A stretch of 64,000 nt of DNA from Silvibacterium bohemicum (GCF_001006305.1 NZ_LBHJ01000002.1:1-64000), one strand, 5' to 3'. Shown: positions 50,911 to 59,998, counted from the first letter of the stretch. The notes: generated by a model from the sequence alone, not told the origin. Numbers and translations are program-made.

Positions 50911-51831
50911 TTAACCCCAGCGCACGCCGGTGAGTTTTTCCGAGATCTCCCAGAGCCTTTTTGCAGAGGCTGCATCCTTTGCCCGAGGCGCGATATAGGC
51001 CGGGGCTACGGGTCCCTTCATCTCATAAAAGCCGTTGGGTCCGTAGTAACCATTGGGACTGGCGTCTGGTGAGGCCGCGGCATAAAGGGTTGGCAAAGCG
51101 CCGCCGAGGGAATCGTGGCTGAGGAAGCGGGAGAGAATGCGGCTGCCTTTGGCCTGCAGCGAGTTGGCTCCGGGACCATTGGCGATGAGGTCGGTGCGGG
51201 CGAAGCCGGGATGCGCGGCATCGACGAGGAGCCCCCAGCCGGCGGCATCGCTGCGCCGCTGCATCTCGAAGGTGAAGAGCATGTTGGCGAGCTTCGATTG
51301 CTGGTAGAAAGGCCACGGCTTGTATCCATGCTCGGCTTGAAGATTGTCGAAGAGGATCTTAGCGCCGGCGCGATGGGCGAGGCTGGAGACGTTCGTGACA
51401 CGAGGCCTGGACGCGCGGCGCAGCGCGGGCAACAGCTTTGCGGTGAGCGCAAAATGCGCGAGATGGTTGGTGCCGAATTGCAATTCGAATCCATCCGCTG
51501 TGGTTTTGCGGGTGGGCGGAGCCATCACGCCAGCGTTGTTGATGAGCAGGTCCAGCGGGCGGTTTTCGGCGAGGATGCGCTCCGCGAAGGCCGAGACAGA
51601 CGCGAGGCTGGCAAGATCGATCTCTTCGAAGCGGACTTTTCCTGCGGGCCGGTGTCCGGCGATGCGAGCCAGGGCATCGCGGCCCTTTTGCGGGTTGCGT
51701 GCGGCAACGATGACTTCGGCGCCGGCCATGGCCAGGGCGAGCGCGGTTTCGTAGCCGATGCCTCCAGTGGCTCCGGTAACGATGGCAAGCTTTCCGTTTT
51801 GCTGAGGGATATTTTGGGCGGTCCAGTTCAT
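50911..51831 (-). CDS. Short-chain dehydrogenase/reductase
   Basis: 306 residues, classical SDR fold of the retinol-dehydrogenase-like group: GATGGIG cofactor loop at about residues 20–26, LINNAGVMAPP, catalytic serine in VTNVSSLAH and YQQSK for Tyr/Lys. NADP(H) is likely because of the Arg after the second strand (VAARNPQ). ATG 51831 with AGGAAA upstream; the frame is open to 51873 but that part coincides with a palindromic operator. Substrate unknown. Confidence 0.88.
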   Translation of the reverse strand: MNWTAQNIPQQNGKLAIVTGATGGIGYETALALAMAGAEVIVAARNPQKGRDALARIAGHRPAGKVRFEEIDLASLASVSAFAERILAENRPLDLLINNAGVMAPPTRKTTADGFELQFGTNHLAHFALTAKLLPALRRASRPRVTNVSSLAHRAGAKILFDNLQAEHGYKPWPFYQQSKLANMLFTFEMQRRSDAAGWGLLVDAAHPGFARTDLIANGPGANSLQAKGSRILSRFLSHDSLGGALPTLYAAASPDASPNGYYGPNGFYEMKGPVAPAYIAPRAKDAASAKRLWEISEKLTGVRWG

Positions 51832-51853
51832 AAAATTTCCTTTCACATGCAAG

Positions 51854-51873
51854 ATGAGTGAGTAAACACTCAT
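51854..51873. promoter_or_regulatory. ATGAGTG/CACTCAT palindrome, probable TetR-type operator
   Basis: Arms ATGAGTG (51854–51860) and CACTCAT (51867–51873) with a six-base centre, 22 bases upstream of the dehydrogenase start. Size and shape fit TetR-family operators. Which regulator binds is unknown; one TetR gene lies at 55952. Confidence 0.5.
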
Positions 51874-51964
51874 GATTTATTTTATTTTCACCCAAATCCA
51901 AATCTTTGAGACTGCGATTTGTCTTGCGGCCGGCGGGCAGTCTAGGGAAACGGAGGAGGCTCGT

Positions 51965-52903
51965 CTATCTGGATGCAGCTGCCCGCCGTTCCTCGCAGGT
52001 TTGCCGCACGGCGCGGATGTGGGCGGGGGTGGTGCGACAGCATCCGCCGACGGCTTGGGCTCTTGCCGCGTACCAATCGGTTGCGAGGCTGGCGTAGCCG
52101 GCGATATCCGCGGAGCCGTACCAGGAGCGGTTGTCCGTGTTCCACAGTTCGCCGGAGTTGGGATAGACGAAGACCGGCTTGCTGCTCGCGGACTGGATTT
52201 CTCCGATCAATGACGAGATAAACTTTGGCTGCGTGCAGTTGACGGCGATGGCCACGACTTGTGCGGAGCTTTCGAGCAGCGCGGCGCATTCCGCCAGCGG
52301 CTCGCCGTGAGCGACGCTGCGTTCGTCCTTGCAGGTGAAGGAGACCCACGCGGCGACGGGGGGAAATAGTTGCAGCGCCTGAGCGATGGCTCGGGCCTCT
52401 TCGACCGAGGGGACGGTCTCGAGGGCGACCAGGTCGGCTTCCGTCTCCGCGACAACGGCGAGACGCTCGGCGTGGAAGCGGACGAGGTCATCGAAGGAGA
52501 TGGTGTAGCGGCCGTGAAACTCCGCTCCGTTGTGGAGGGCTGCTCCATACGGGCCGAGAGATGCGGCGATGAAGGTGGGACGGGTGGATTCCCTGCAGTA
52601 TTCGTCGCGGGCAGCGATGGCGATCTCCACGGACTGGCGAAGGGCGTGCGCGGCGTCGGCCTCCGTGCGGTTGAATTCGGCGTATCCGAGATTTGAGACC
52701 TGATAGCTGGCCGTCGAGATGCAGTCGGCGCCGGCGCGGAGGTAATCGAGATGAACACGCTCGATAAGGCCGGGCGAGGAATCGAGGATGTGGGCCGACC
52801 ACAACGGGCCGGAGAGGTCACAGCCGTGGCGCTCGAGCTCGGTGGCCATGCCTCCATCGAGCACATGGATGGAACGCAGGTCGGCTTGGGAGATCGGGTT
52901 CAT
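51965..52903 (-). CDS. mmuM: Homocysteine S-methyltransferase
   Basis: 312 residues. The N-terminus HVLDGGMATELERHG and the zinc-binding cysteines (VNCTQP and GGCCRTTP near the C-terminus) are those of the MmuM/BHMT family, which methylates homocysteine to methionine using S-methylmethionine or SAM. Stand-alone gene; no methylmethionine permease is adjacent. Confidence 0.9.
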   Translation of the reverse strand: MNPISQADLRSIHVLDGGMATELERHGCDLSGPLWSAHILDSSPGLIERVHLDYLRAGADCISTASYQVSNLGYAEFNRTEADAAHALRQSVEIAIAARDEYCRESTRPTFIAASLGPYGAALHNGAEFHGRYTISFDDLVRFHAERLAVVAETEADLVALETVPSVEEARAIAQALQLFPPVAAWVSFTCKDERSVAHGEPLAECAALLESSAQVVAIAVNCTQPKFISSLIGEIQSASSKPVFVYPNSGELWNTDNRSWYGSADIAGYASLATDWYAARAQAVGGCCRTTPAHIRAVRQTCEERRAAASR

Positions 52904-53107
52904 CTGTTATCTGGAAAGAGCAGGCTCCGGTCATTCCTGCTTCTAATCATCACTGATCGGCCACTGTGGGGCGCTGGCTGCCGGCTCTCTTGGGCGGCTG
53001 ACCTCGACCACGGGCAAAACGGCTGCTTTCTGTTACACTCAAGAATAGCTCGCGGAGAGCGCAGGGACCAACCAGGCACCCTGCTCGCGAGTTCCTATCA
53101 ACAAGTT

Positions 53108-53184
53108 CGGGGAGTGGCTCAGCCTGGTAGAGCACCTGGTTCGGGACCAGGGGGTCGGAGGTTCGAATCCTCTCTCCCCGACCA
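53108..53184 (+). tRNA. tRNA-Pro(CGG)
   Basis: Full cloverleaf: acceptor CGGGGAG/CTCCCCG, D arm GCTC/GAGC with GG in the loop, anticodon stem CCTGG/CCAGG with loop TTCGGGA (anticodon CGG), T arm GGAGG-TTCGAAT-CCTCT, discriminator A and encoded CCA. C1–G72 is normal for bacterial tRNA-Pro. Confidence 0.97.
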
Positions 53185-53423
53185 ATTCACAGTCTCTGAC
53201 TTGTCCTTCTCAATCGAGCAATTCCAATTCCTAAGAGCTGCTTCGACCGAAGCGGCGAATCCTCCGGCGTGGGGAGCGTCTGCGAAGTGCTTCCTAACGG
53301 GGCTGCCCAAACGGTTCAACCCTCAGACGCGCCTTGCCTTCAATGAGGGCCTGATGGCCGATCTATCGCCGAAGTGTGTCTCGGTGAGGATGAAGCGAAG
53401 GCGGGCCAGGGTTCGGAGCCTGT

Positions 53424-53440
53424 GACCGCTCCCAGCGGTC
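53424..53440 (-). terminator. Hairpin after the superinfection-immunity-like gene
   Basis: Perfect stem GACCGCT (53424–53430) / AGCGGTC (53434–53440) two bases after the stop codon of the minus-strand gene. There is no T run, so it may be only a 3' end stabiliser. Confidence 0.4.
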
Positions 53441-53442
53441 GC

Positions 53443-53703
53443 TTATAGGGCTGGGGGAGTCTGCTGTGGCTGCTGCACTATTACAATCTGCGACGGAACG
53501 GGCGAAGTCAGCGACCAGATGAGGGCCACTATCCAACCAATCGCACTCCATCCCAGGAGAAGGTTGACCAATATTATCGGCATGCGATTGTGATGGTGGC
53601 GATACACGGCAACGATCGTCGGCAGACAGTAAACTGCCAACATAAGGCAGAGAGGTACGAAAAATACGATAAGATGGGCAGGCGTAAACAGGTTGTCGAG
53701 CAT
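53443..53703 (-). CDS. Superinfection immunity-like small membrane protein
   Basis: 86 residues with two hydrophobic helices (about 10–33 and 44–67). LPTIVAVYRHHHNRMPIILV followed by NLLLGWSAIGWIVALIWSL matches the Imm_superinfect family named after phage T4 Imm, which blocks entry of further phage DNA; bacterial members are common and mostly uncharacterised. GGAGG ribosome site at the right distance from ATG 53703. No phage genes are nearby. Confidence 0.85.
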   Translation of the reverse strand: MLDNLFTPAHLIVFFVPLCLMLAVYCLPTIVAVYRHHHNRMPIILVNLLLGWSAIGWIVALIWSLTSPVPSQIVIVQQPQQTPPAL

Positions 53704-53932
53704 GTTTCCTCCCTGTGCCGAACAGCATACCGTAACTAATCTGGGGATACCAGTTTAATTAGTAAGTAAGTTAGTGCTGTGGATGTGCCGGGGGCGCGGG
53801 CCGATAACGGCTCCGCTGAAGAACCAGCTCTGTGGCGCCTCCTCTTGATCCTCAGAAACAGGCACTCTCAATTGTGGAAACTAATACTCCTGTATCAATC
53901 GCTGAGAAGTTGCTTGAGCACGGCGAGTTCAC

Positions 53933-54763
53933 TTAGGACGAATAATCGGTCGATAAACTCAGGTGCTTCCACTGTCGATCCGATTCGAGTTTCTCGAGGG
54001 TGCTCTTTTCGGCGGCGGCGTAGCTGTCGCTTCCGAGCAGCAGCCGTAGCGGCGGCTCCGTCATTGATACGACGTGGAGCAGAGCGGCGGCGGCCTTTGC
54101 GGGATCGCCGGGCTGTTTCCCGTTGTAGTCCTGTTGAAAGCGTACCGTGGCTCCCACGGTTGACTGATACTCGGGACGGCCTTCGCGAAGGTCAGAGGAA
54201 GATCCGGCGAAGTCGGTGCGAAAACCTCCTGGCTCGATGATGGTGACCTTGATGCCCAGCGGTCTCACCTCTTTCATGAGCGATTCGGAGAAACCTTCCA
54301 CTGCAAATTTTGCGGCGGCGTAAGGGGAGCGTCCTATGGGGCCGAGCCGCGCGGCGATCGATGTGACCTGGATGAAGTGTCCGGCTTTTTTCTCGCGGAA
54401 GTAGGGGAGCGCGGCCTTGGTCATAATAATGACGCCAAAGAGATTTGTCTCGATCTGCTCGCGGAACTCTTGGAGCGAGGTATCTTCCACCGGGGCGACA
54501 TTTCCATAGCCGGCGTTGTTGACGAGGACGTCCAGGCTTCCGAAGGTCTCGATTGCCGTCTCGACAGCGCGCTTGGCCTGGGCCTCGCTCGTGACATCGA
54601 GAGCAATCGCCCGGATATTCTTACCGAACCGATCTTCGAGGTCGGCTAGCTGCTCCGGTTTTCTGGCTCCAGCCACGACTTTATCTCCGGCTTCCAGCGC
54701 GGCCACTGCGAACGCGCGACCCAGTCCCCGGGAACTTCCTGTAATCAACCATACCTTCGACAT
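53933..54763 (-). CDS. Short-chain dehydrogenase/reductase
   Basis: 276 residues: WLITGSSRGLGRAFA cofactor loop, VLVNNAGYGN, catalytic serine in IQVTSIAAR and YAAAK. The length and ADLEDRFGKNIRAIALDVTS-type text suit the oxidoreductase subgroup often annotated as SDR with unknown substrate. ATG 54763 has AGGAGAATG upstream; an open frame extends to 54922 but without SDR features. Divergent from the next SDR gene, with which it may share the intervening regulatory region. Confidence 0.87.
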   Translation of the reverse strand: MSKVWLITGSSRGLGRAFAVAALEAGDKVVAGARKPEQLADLEDRFGKNIRAIALDVTSEAQAKRAVETAIETFGSLDVLVNNAGYGNVAPVEDTSLQEFREQIETNLFGVIIMTKAALPYFREKKAGHFIQVTSIAARLGPIGRSPYAAAKFAVEGFSESLMKEVRPLGIKVTIIEPGGFRTDFAGSSSDLREGRPEYQSTVGATVRFQQDYNGKQPGDPAKAAAALLHVVSMTEPPLRLLLGSDSYAAAEKSTLEKLESDRQWKHLSLSTDYSS

Positions 54764-54994
54764 GCCACATTCTCCTGTTTGTCTTCGCTGCCCGCGGCAC
54801 CGCAAAAGCCCTTTTGCCGCTTGGGGTTGAAAGCTCTCACTAAAAGATGAAATTGAGTCCGATGCGATTCGCGTAAATGTCGCCGGCCGAAAAAAAGCAT
54901 GCCGAGGCAGCGCTTCCACCAAGGAGATTCCCGGCGAATAGGGCGTCGTACGAAAGGAACGGCTGAGTAGACTTATTGTGACGTGTCAATAAAA

Positions 54995-55040
54995 ACTAAC
55001 GACCAGTCGCTTTTTTGTGAATCGTGACTAGCGACCATTC
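54995..55040. promoter_or_regulatory. Direct repeat ACTAxCGACCAxTC, possible regulator site
   Basis: ACTAACGACCAGTC (54995–55008) and ACTAGCGACCATTC (55027–55040), 32 bases apart (three helical turns), in front of the SDR at 55065. The first copy contains the small palindrome CGAC-CA-GTCG. A TetR gene follows the SDR. Confidence 0.45.
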
Positions 55041-55064
55041 ATCCAATGCGTTCAGGAGGGCATT

Positions 55065-55805
55065 ATGCCTAGCGACAAAAAAGTAGCATTCATCTCCGGG
55101 GCGAACCGCGGAATCGGTTTCGAGACGGCTCGTCAACTTGGACAAAAGGGCGTCACGGTCATCGTGGGCGCGAGAACGCTTCAGGAGGCGAAGGCGGCGG
55201 CCGACAAGCTTACCTCAGAGAACATCGAAGCTCACGCAGTTGTCTTGGATGTAACCAAGGAAGCGGACCGCAAAGCTGCGGCTGCCTTTGTTGCGGACAA
55301 GTTCGGCAAGCTCGATATTCTTATCAATAATGCCGGAATCGGCGGAGAGGGCGGCCTGCTCAACGCGCACACTATCGAGACAACGGAGTCGGAATTTCAG
55401 ACTGTCTTCAATACAAATCTTTACTCTGTGGTTGCAGTGACGCGCGAGTTTCTGCCGCTGCTCAAGAAGAGTGCGGCCGGCCGCATCGTGAATCTCTCGA
55501 GCATCCTGGGCTCGCTCACACTGCAGGCAATGCCGAACAGTCCGATCGCTCCGATGAAGGCATTTGCGTATAACGCATCGAAGACAGCGCTGAATCAGTT
55601 CACGGTCCATCTCGCGATCGAGCTGAAGGACACGAACATCAAGGTGAATTCGGCTCATCCTGGTTGGGTGAAGACAGAATTGGGCACGCAGTATGCGCAA
55701 ATGGAGATTGCCGACGGCGCAAAGACCAGCGTCGATCTCGCGCTGATCGGTCCGGACGGTCCGAACGGCAAGTTCATTCATGCCGGTAAAGAGCTGCCCT
55801 GGTAA
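55065..55805 (+). CDS. Short-chain dehydrogenase/reductase
   Basis: 246 residues: FISGANRGIGFETA, ILINNAGIGGEG, IVNLSSILGSL and YNASKTALNQF are the four SDR signatures (cofactor loop, NAG, Ser, Tyr/Lys). The Arg in VGARTLQ suggests NADP(H). AGGAGGG precedes ATG 55065. A TetR regulator gene lies 146 bases downstream on the same strand, which suggests inducible control. Confidence 0.89.
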   Translation: MPSDKKVAFISGANRGIGFETARQLGQKGVTVIVGARTLQEAKAAADKLTSENIEAHAVVLDVTKEADRKAAAAFVADKFGKLDILINNAGIGGEGGLLNAHTIETTESEFQTVFNTNLYSVVAVTREFLPLLKKSAAGRIVNLSSILGSLTLQAMPNSPIAPMKAFAYNASKTALNQFTVHLAIELKDTNIKVNSAHPGWVKTELGTQYAQMEIADGAKTSVDLALIGPDGPNGKFIHAGKELPW

Positions 55806-55951
55806 GTTTCATTACTCTGCTGGCCGCGCTTGGGGGAGGCTGCCCCCTCCCTCATGCGAACGCGGAAGGAACCACGGCGTTCGCAATTCTGACGCTCGAT
55901 CAGCTGGTTCTGCATGTCAAACTATACTGAACGTGCAAATGTGGACCTTCC

Positions 55952-56542
55952 ATGAGTAAAGGATCGGAAACCCGTCAGCGCATTATCGTCAAAGCTGCGG
56001 CCCTCTTCAACCGCAAGGGCTTCGACGGCTGCTCCATGCAGGACATTGTCGAGGAAGTCGGACTGGAAAAGGGCAGCCTTTACGGCCATTTTCCTACGAA
56101 AGAGGCGCTTGCTGTTGCCGCTTTTGAATACGCCTGGGACGAAACCTGCGCTGCTCGCGTGGACGGCATGGATGCTGTGTCCAATGCAATTGAAAAGCTG
56201 AAGATTCATGCCGCCAATGCGGTATCGCGCCCATGTTTTCCCGGCGGCTGTCCCTTGATGAACACAATTACCGACAACGATGATGGCAATGTTGCGCTGA
56301 AGCGGATAGCGCGAGGCGCGCTCAAGGGATGGCGGTCGTATCTGGAAAGCGTCGTGAAGGATGGTCAGGAGCGGAAAGAGATACGGCCGGAGGTTTCGCC
56401 GGAAGAAGTTGCTGCGCTGATGATCTCTCTGCTCGAAGGCGCAATGGCTCTTGATCGGCTTGACAAGAAGCCGGGCTTTCTGGAAAAGGCCGGACGGCAC
56501 GTCAATATATATCTCGACACAATCGCCCAGTCACCGAACTAA
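55952..56542 (+). CDS. TetR/AcrR-family transcriptional regulator
   Basis: 196 residues. N-terminal helix-turn-helix: TRQRIIVKAAALFNRKGF then QDIVEEV and GLEKGSLYGHFPTKEA. The C-terminal domain (FPGGCPLMNTI…) is of the YcdC/AefR-like TetR_C type, with two cysteines (in RPCFPGGC) that could sense electrophiles. A TATACT -10-like box lies at 55923. Likely controls the SDR genes around it; this is inferred from position only. Confidence 0.92.
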   Translation: MSKGSETRQRIIVKAAALFNRKGFDGCSMQDIVEEVGLEKGSLYGHFPTKEALAVAAFEYAWDETCAARVDGMDAVSNAIEKLKIHAANAVSRPCFPGGCPLMNTITDNDDGNVALKRIARGALKGWRSYLESVVKDGQERKEIRPEVSPEEVAALMISLLEGAMALDRLDKKPGFLEKAGRHVNIYLDTIAQSPN

Positions 56543-57467
56543 CCCCATTTCCCCCGAGCCTGATCCGTTCAGCTATGCCCTACGGCATGCCTTTTAAAAC
56601 GTGTCTTAGAAACGCAGAATGGAAGCGTGCGGTCTCAATCGTCAACAGGATCTGCCACTCTTACCGTCTAAATACACCATACCTCCAGCAAAACACGCGG
56701 GAAAGTAAGATATTCCCGCGAGTTACCACAGTAAGTTCGGTGTGGTGACTTTTCCTTAACGTTTTCAACATGCGATTGTGGATAACATCGAGGTAGCGTG
56801 CCCGGAACCATTCGATATTCCTCCTGACACATTTGGTTCTTGAAGCGCCGTGAGGGGATGAGTTTTAATGAGACACGGCTCGACGTAAGTGAAGATTTCA
56901 TCTCGTGATAAAACGCATAGGTGAGGATCGCCGAGTTGATGTATAAGAGCGTGGCGGGATGTGTGTGTCCCGTCTAAGCTCCGAAGTGTAAGAGCGTTCG
57001 CTGTAAAGGATGTCATTTCTTTGTCACTTCTAGCTCTAAGTCCGATTTTCGATGGACTTTGTAGGCTATAAAAAAAATGCGAGACAAATTGTTCTCCGCG
57101 AGCCCCCGATCGAGGACCCCGTAGATTTGCCGCTTTAATTTAAGATCGGTATTTCCGAAATTCTCCGACCCACATATAAATGTGAAGCGCGGATGCAATT
57201 GATCAACATTCAATTGCGGCATCTGCCATGCGGTATCGATGCCTCGCAGTTGCATGGATGAAATCGAAGGCGAACTGCGCCGGGCGGTCGGATGGTTTCA
57301 GCTCAGACCTCCTGGATGCGTGACGATGCCTTCTTTTAGTAACGGCAGATAAACCGCTAATCGGCGAGTGACTGCCGCAACGTGTATCACTTTTCTGCCA
57401 GTTTCGACATCCCTTGCGCGCTGCCCGCCGCCCTGAGGTTGAAGCAGAAATCGAGGTCATTCGAAAG
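56543..57467. other. Gene-poor interval
   Basis: About 925 bases, less GC-rich than the surroundings. Several short minus-strand frames exist (e.g. 57013–57255, 80 codons, and 56765–57016) but none has a ribosome site or recognisable features. No RNA gene or repeat seen. It may hold a decayed gene or the control region of the sigma factor downstream. Confidence 0.45.
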
Positions 57468-58031
57468 ATGTACGACACAGCTTTTATGCAGCACTTGAGC
57501 GGGCTTTACGGATATGCCATGGCATTGACCCGCAACGACTCCGAAGCTCAGGATTTGGTGCAGGAAACCTGTCTTCGCGCTCTGCCTAAGCTGGGAAGTC
57601 TGCGGGCGGATAGTAATTTGAAGAGCTGGCTCTTCACTATTCTGCGAAATATATGGCTGAACCAATTGCGGCAGAAGCGCTCGGCCTCGAATTTCGCTGA
57701 ACTCGATACGGATGAGAGCATTGCAGATCTGGTGCAGGAGCCCTCCCAGAATCCCCATGACTCTTACGTCGGAAAAATGGAGCGGGAGTGGGTTCGGCAA
57801 GCGATTGAGAGGTTGCCCGTCGCATCTCGCGAGATCATCCTCCTGCGCGAATATGAGGAACTCTCTTATCAGGAGATTGCGGATGTCCTGGAGTGTCCGC
57901 CCGGCACCGTGATGTCGCGTTTAGCAAGAGCGCGCTCGAAGCTGCGGAGTCTCCTTTCCACTACCGATTATTTCCCCGCCGAACCGAGCGCGGACGGAGA
58001 AAAGCTCTCAAGCCGATCCTCGGGCAAGTAA
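57468..58031 (+). CDS. ECF-type RNA polymerase sigma factor
   Basis: 187 residues from ATG 57468. Region 2 (AMALTRNDSEAQDLVQETCL, LKSWLFTILRNIWLNQ) recognises the -10 and core enzyme; region 4 (LPVASREIILLREYEELSYQ, EIADVLECPPGTVMSRLARA) binds the -35. Between them is an acidic linker. The frame is open upstream to a TTG at 57414, which would add 18 residues. The anti-sigma gene follows after about 300 bases. Confidence 0.92.
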   Translation: MYDTAFMQHLSGLYGYAMALTRNDSEAQDLVQETCLRALPKLGSLRADSNLKSWLFTILRNIWLNQLRQKRSASNFAELDTDESIADLVQEPSQNPHDSYVGKMEREWVRQAIERLPVASREIILLREYEELSYQEIADVLECPPGTVMSRLARARSKLRSLLSTTDYFPAEPSADGEKLSSRSSGK

Positions 58032-58328
58032 TCCCTGACCTGAAAACGATGCTGCCTTTTTAGACATTTGGCCGCCGTGCGCCTATTTTTTTGGCGCAGC
58101 GGGAATATTTCGTCGAAATCTTTGTTTGACAAGACGAACCGATATGCGCCACAAGTCACCCACCCCGGCCTATTCCGTTGCCAAACAGCGCGGCCCATGC
58201 CGGCGGCCGGCATCGATCCCCCATCGTGCCGTGACCGGTAGTAGTGCAACCCAAAAACAAATAAAACGTGCACTGCTTTCCCACCCCTTTCCCCTCTCTG
58301 TGCAACTTTTGAGAACTGAGGCCAGTAA

Positions 58329-59213
58329 ATGCATTTCTACGATGAAAATAGCGGCAAAATATTACGCTACCTCGAGGAGCAACTGCATGGCAGGGAGTTA
58401 GAACATTTTGAAGCCCACATGCAAAATTGCTCCGATTGCCAGGAGCGGTTGTACGAGGAGCAAGAGTTGTCGCGTATCCTGCGGCAGGCGCGTCCCTTAT
58501 ATTCCGCGCCCTCCGAGCTCCGCGCTCGAATATCCGACATGCTGGCGCAACATTCGAATGTGAATCGACGTGCGGATAGCTTTTTCCAGCGCATTCTGGC
58601 GACATCGAAAGACAAGTGGATCGCTGGTGTGCGTTCCGGTTGCGGTTGGAGAATCGCGTCCGCAGCGGTCGCGATTATTCTCTGCTTCGTGTTGATCCCG
58701 AATGGAATGCGACGGGTCAAAGCTGCGAGCTACGAGGACACGGCTATATCTTCCTATCGTAGTTATTTAAACGGTGGCTACCCGCTGGAAATTCATTCGA
58801 GCTCACCTGAAGTTATAGCTGCATGGTTTACAGGCAGGGTGCCATTTGTGGTGCGGCTGCCGACATCCAATTCCGGATCAGGCAGCCAGGTAAGTTATCT
58901 TCTGGTCGGCGCCCGAGTCGTTCCCTATAAGTCGAGCCACGCGGCGCTGATAACTTATGAGACCACGGGCGCGGGCAAGATAAGTCTCCTGGTCGCGTCG
59001 TCGCAATCCACTGAGGTCGGGGGCGGCGATGAGGTGCGGGCGGGCAGTTTGATATTTCACTATCACAAGAGAGGAGAGCTCAATGTGATCACCTGGAATA
59101 ACCATGGGCTTGCATACGCTCTAGTCTCGGACATCCCTGGATCAGCGAAGGAGTCCTGCCTGGTGTGCCACCAGAACATGGCCGATCATGGCAACTTCGC
59201 CTCAACCCATTAG
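58329..59213 (+). CDS. Membrane anti-sigma factor with zinc finger and C-terminal CxxCH
   Basis: 294 residues. The cytoplasmic N-terminus has the ZAS zinc motif H30-x3-C34-x2-C37 that binds sigma factors. One membrane helix (about 107–127) leads to a periplasmic domain of about 165 residues, of the RsiE/COG5662-like type (VIAAWFTGRVPFVVRLP, SYLLVGARVVPY, AALITYE). At the very end is C277LVCH281, a haem c attachment motif, with Met284 and His287 as possible distal ligands. It is presumably the partner of the ECF factor at 57468. Haem binding is inferred, not shown. Confidence 0.87.
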   Translation: MHFYDENSGKILRYLEEQLHGRELEHFEAHMQNCSDCQERLYEEQELSRILRQARPLYSAPSELRARISDMLAQHSNVNRRADSFFQRILATSKDKWIAGVRSGCGWRIASAAVAIILCFVLIPNGMRRVKAASYEDTAISSYRSYLNGGYPLEIHSSSPEVIAAWFTGRVPFVVRLPTSNSGSGSQVSYLLVGARVVPYKSSHAALITYETTGAGKISLLVASSQSTEVGGGDEVRAGSLIFHYHKRGELNVITWNNHGLAYALVSDIPGSAKESCLVCHQNMADHGNFASTH

Positions 59214-59590
59214 TTAATTGCCTTCTGGAAATTCGCGCGCCTGCCTCAGAGGCCGTCGTCTACTGATTGTGGAATAAACGGACTCGAGGCGGTGTTTTGT
59301 CTGCGAGTGTAGAAAATTGCGTTTGGTCAAGTCGATCGCAAACGCGAATTTCACCTGATGGATAAAAGCTGAGTGGTGAGCGGATGGAACTTATCCGCCG
59401 GCGCGAATAACCGAAGAGGTCCTCAGAAAACTCAGACGATCTGGCATAACCGCATTGGCCGGACAAGCATGTTATGCATGCTCAAAATTCGGCTCCAAGC
59501 CAAGGCGGCAGCGTGCTACGAAGGGCCGGATCGATGCGACTGTTATTGCACCTATTTTGACATTCTGAGCAAGTAAGAAGGGATATCTCA
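59214..59590. other. Gene-free interval
   Basis: A 67-codon plus-strand frame (59373–59576, Cys-rich end CDCYCTYFD) closes just before the next ribosome site, but has no ribosome site or family resemblance. Nothing else stands out apart from a short AGCATG/CATGCT palindrome at 59466–59482. Confidence 0.4.
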
Positions 59591-59998
59591 ATGAGCGTAA
59601 ATGAACACCAAAATCCAATCGAAGTCTGGCGACAAGATCTTGAGCAGAATGCTCGCAGACAAACCAGCGGTAGTTCAGTCACATCCCGGAACACACGAGA
59701 AATCCTAAAATGCGAGCGTTCGGAGGTTTCGCGTGCGCGCGGGCAGGCTTCGGATTTCGGAGCTGGACGCTATCGGGAGCTGCTTCATTTTTTAGCATTC
59801 CGAATTCTCGGGGAAGATCAAGCGGCAGAAAAAGTTGTCGAGGATTGTTTGTTGACGGTCGCGCAAAATCGGCAACTGTTCGCACATGAGGCGGATTTTC
59901 GTCACTGGCTGGTCAGAGCTTTAATCGACGAAGCATTCTTAGTCGCATATCGCCGAAGCGGGAGATTCCGTGAGGCCCTGGCCTCCGCTTGTCATTAA
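59591..59998 (+). CDS. Stand-alone sigma70 region 2-like protein
   Basis: 135 residues. The last 80 look like sigma region 2: YRELLHFLAFRILGEDQAAE, KVVEDCLLTVAQN, FRHWLVRALIDEAFLVAYRR. Compare an ECF factor's YALRLTRNEADAEDLVQ…FRSWLFRIARN. There is no region 4, and the protein ends soon after. The N-terminal 55 residues are polar and probably disordered. AGAAGGG ribosome site, ATG 59591. It could be a degenerate sigma factor, an anti-sigma decoy or a small regulator; it lies next to the ECF/anti-sigma pair. Confidence 0.7.
   Translation: MSVNEHQNPIEVWRQDLEQNARRQTSGSSVTSRNTREILKCERSEVSRARGQASDFGAGRYRELLHFLAFRILGEDQAAEKVVEDCLLTVAQNRQLFAHEADFRHWLVRALIDEAFLVAYRRSGRFREALASACH

Noticed and set aside
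53108-53184. tRNA-Pro as an integration site for a genomic island
   Set aside because: No second copy of the tRNA 3' end, no integrase and no clear island boundary seen in the window.
52751-53425. 224-codon plus-strand frame
   Set aside because: It runs straight through the tRNA-Pro gene and the antisense of mmuM.
57013-57255. 80-codon minus-strand frame before the sigma gene
   Set aside because: No ribosome site, no domain and weak codon bias; left as part of a gene-poor interval.
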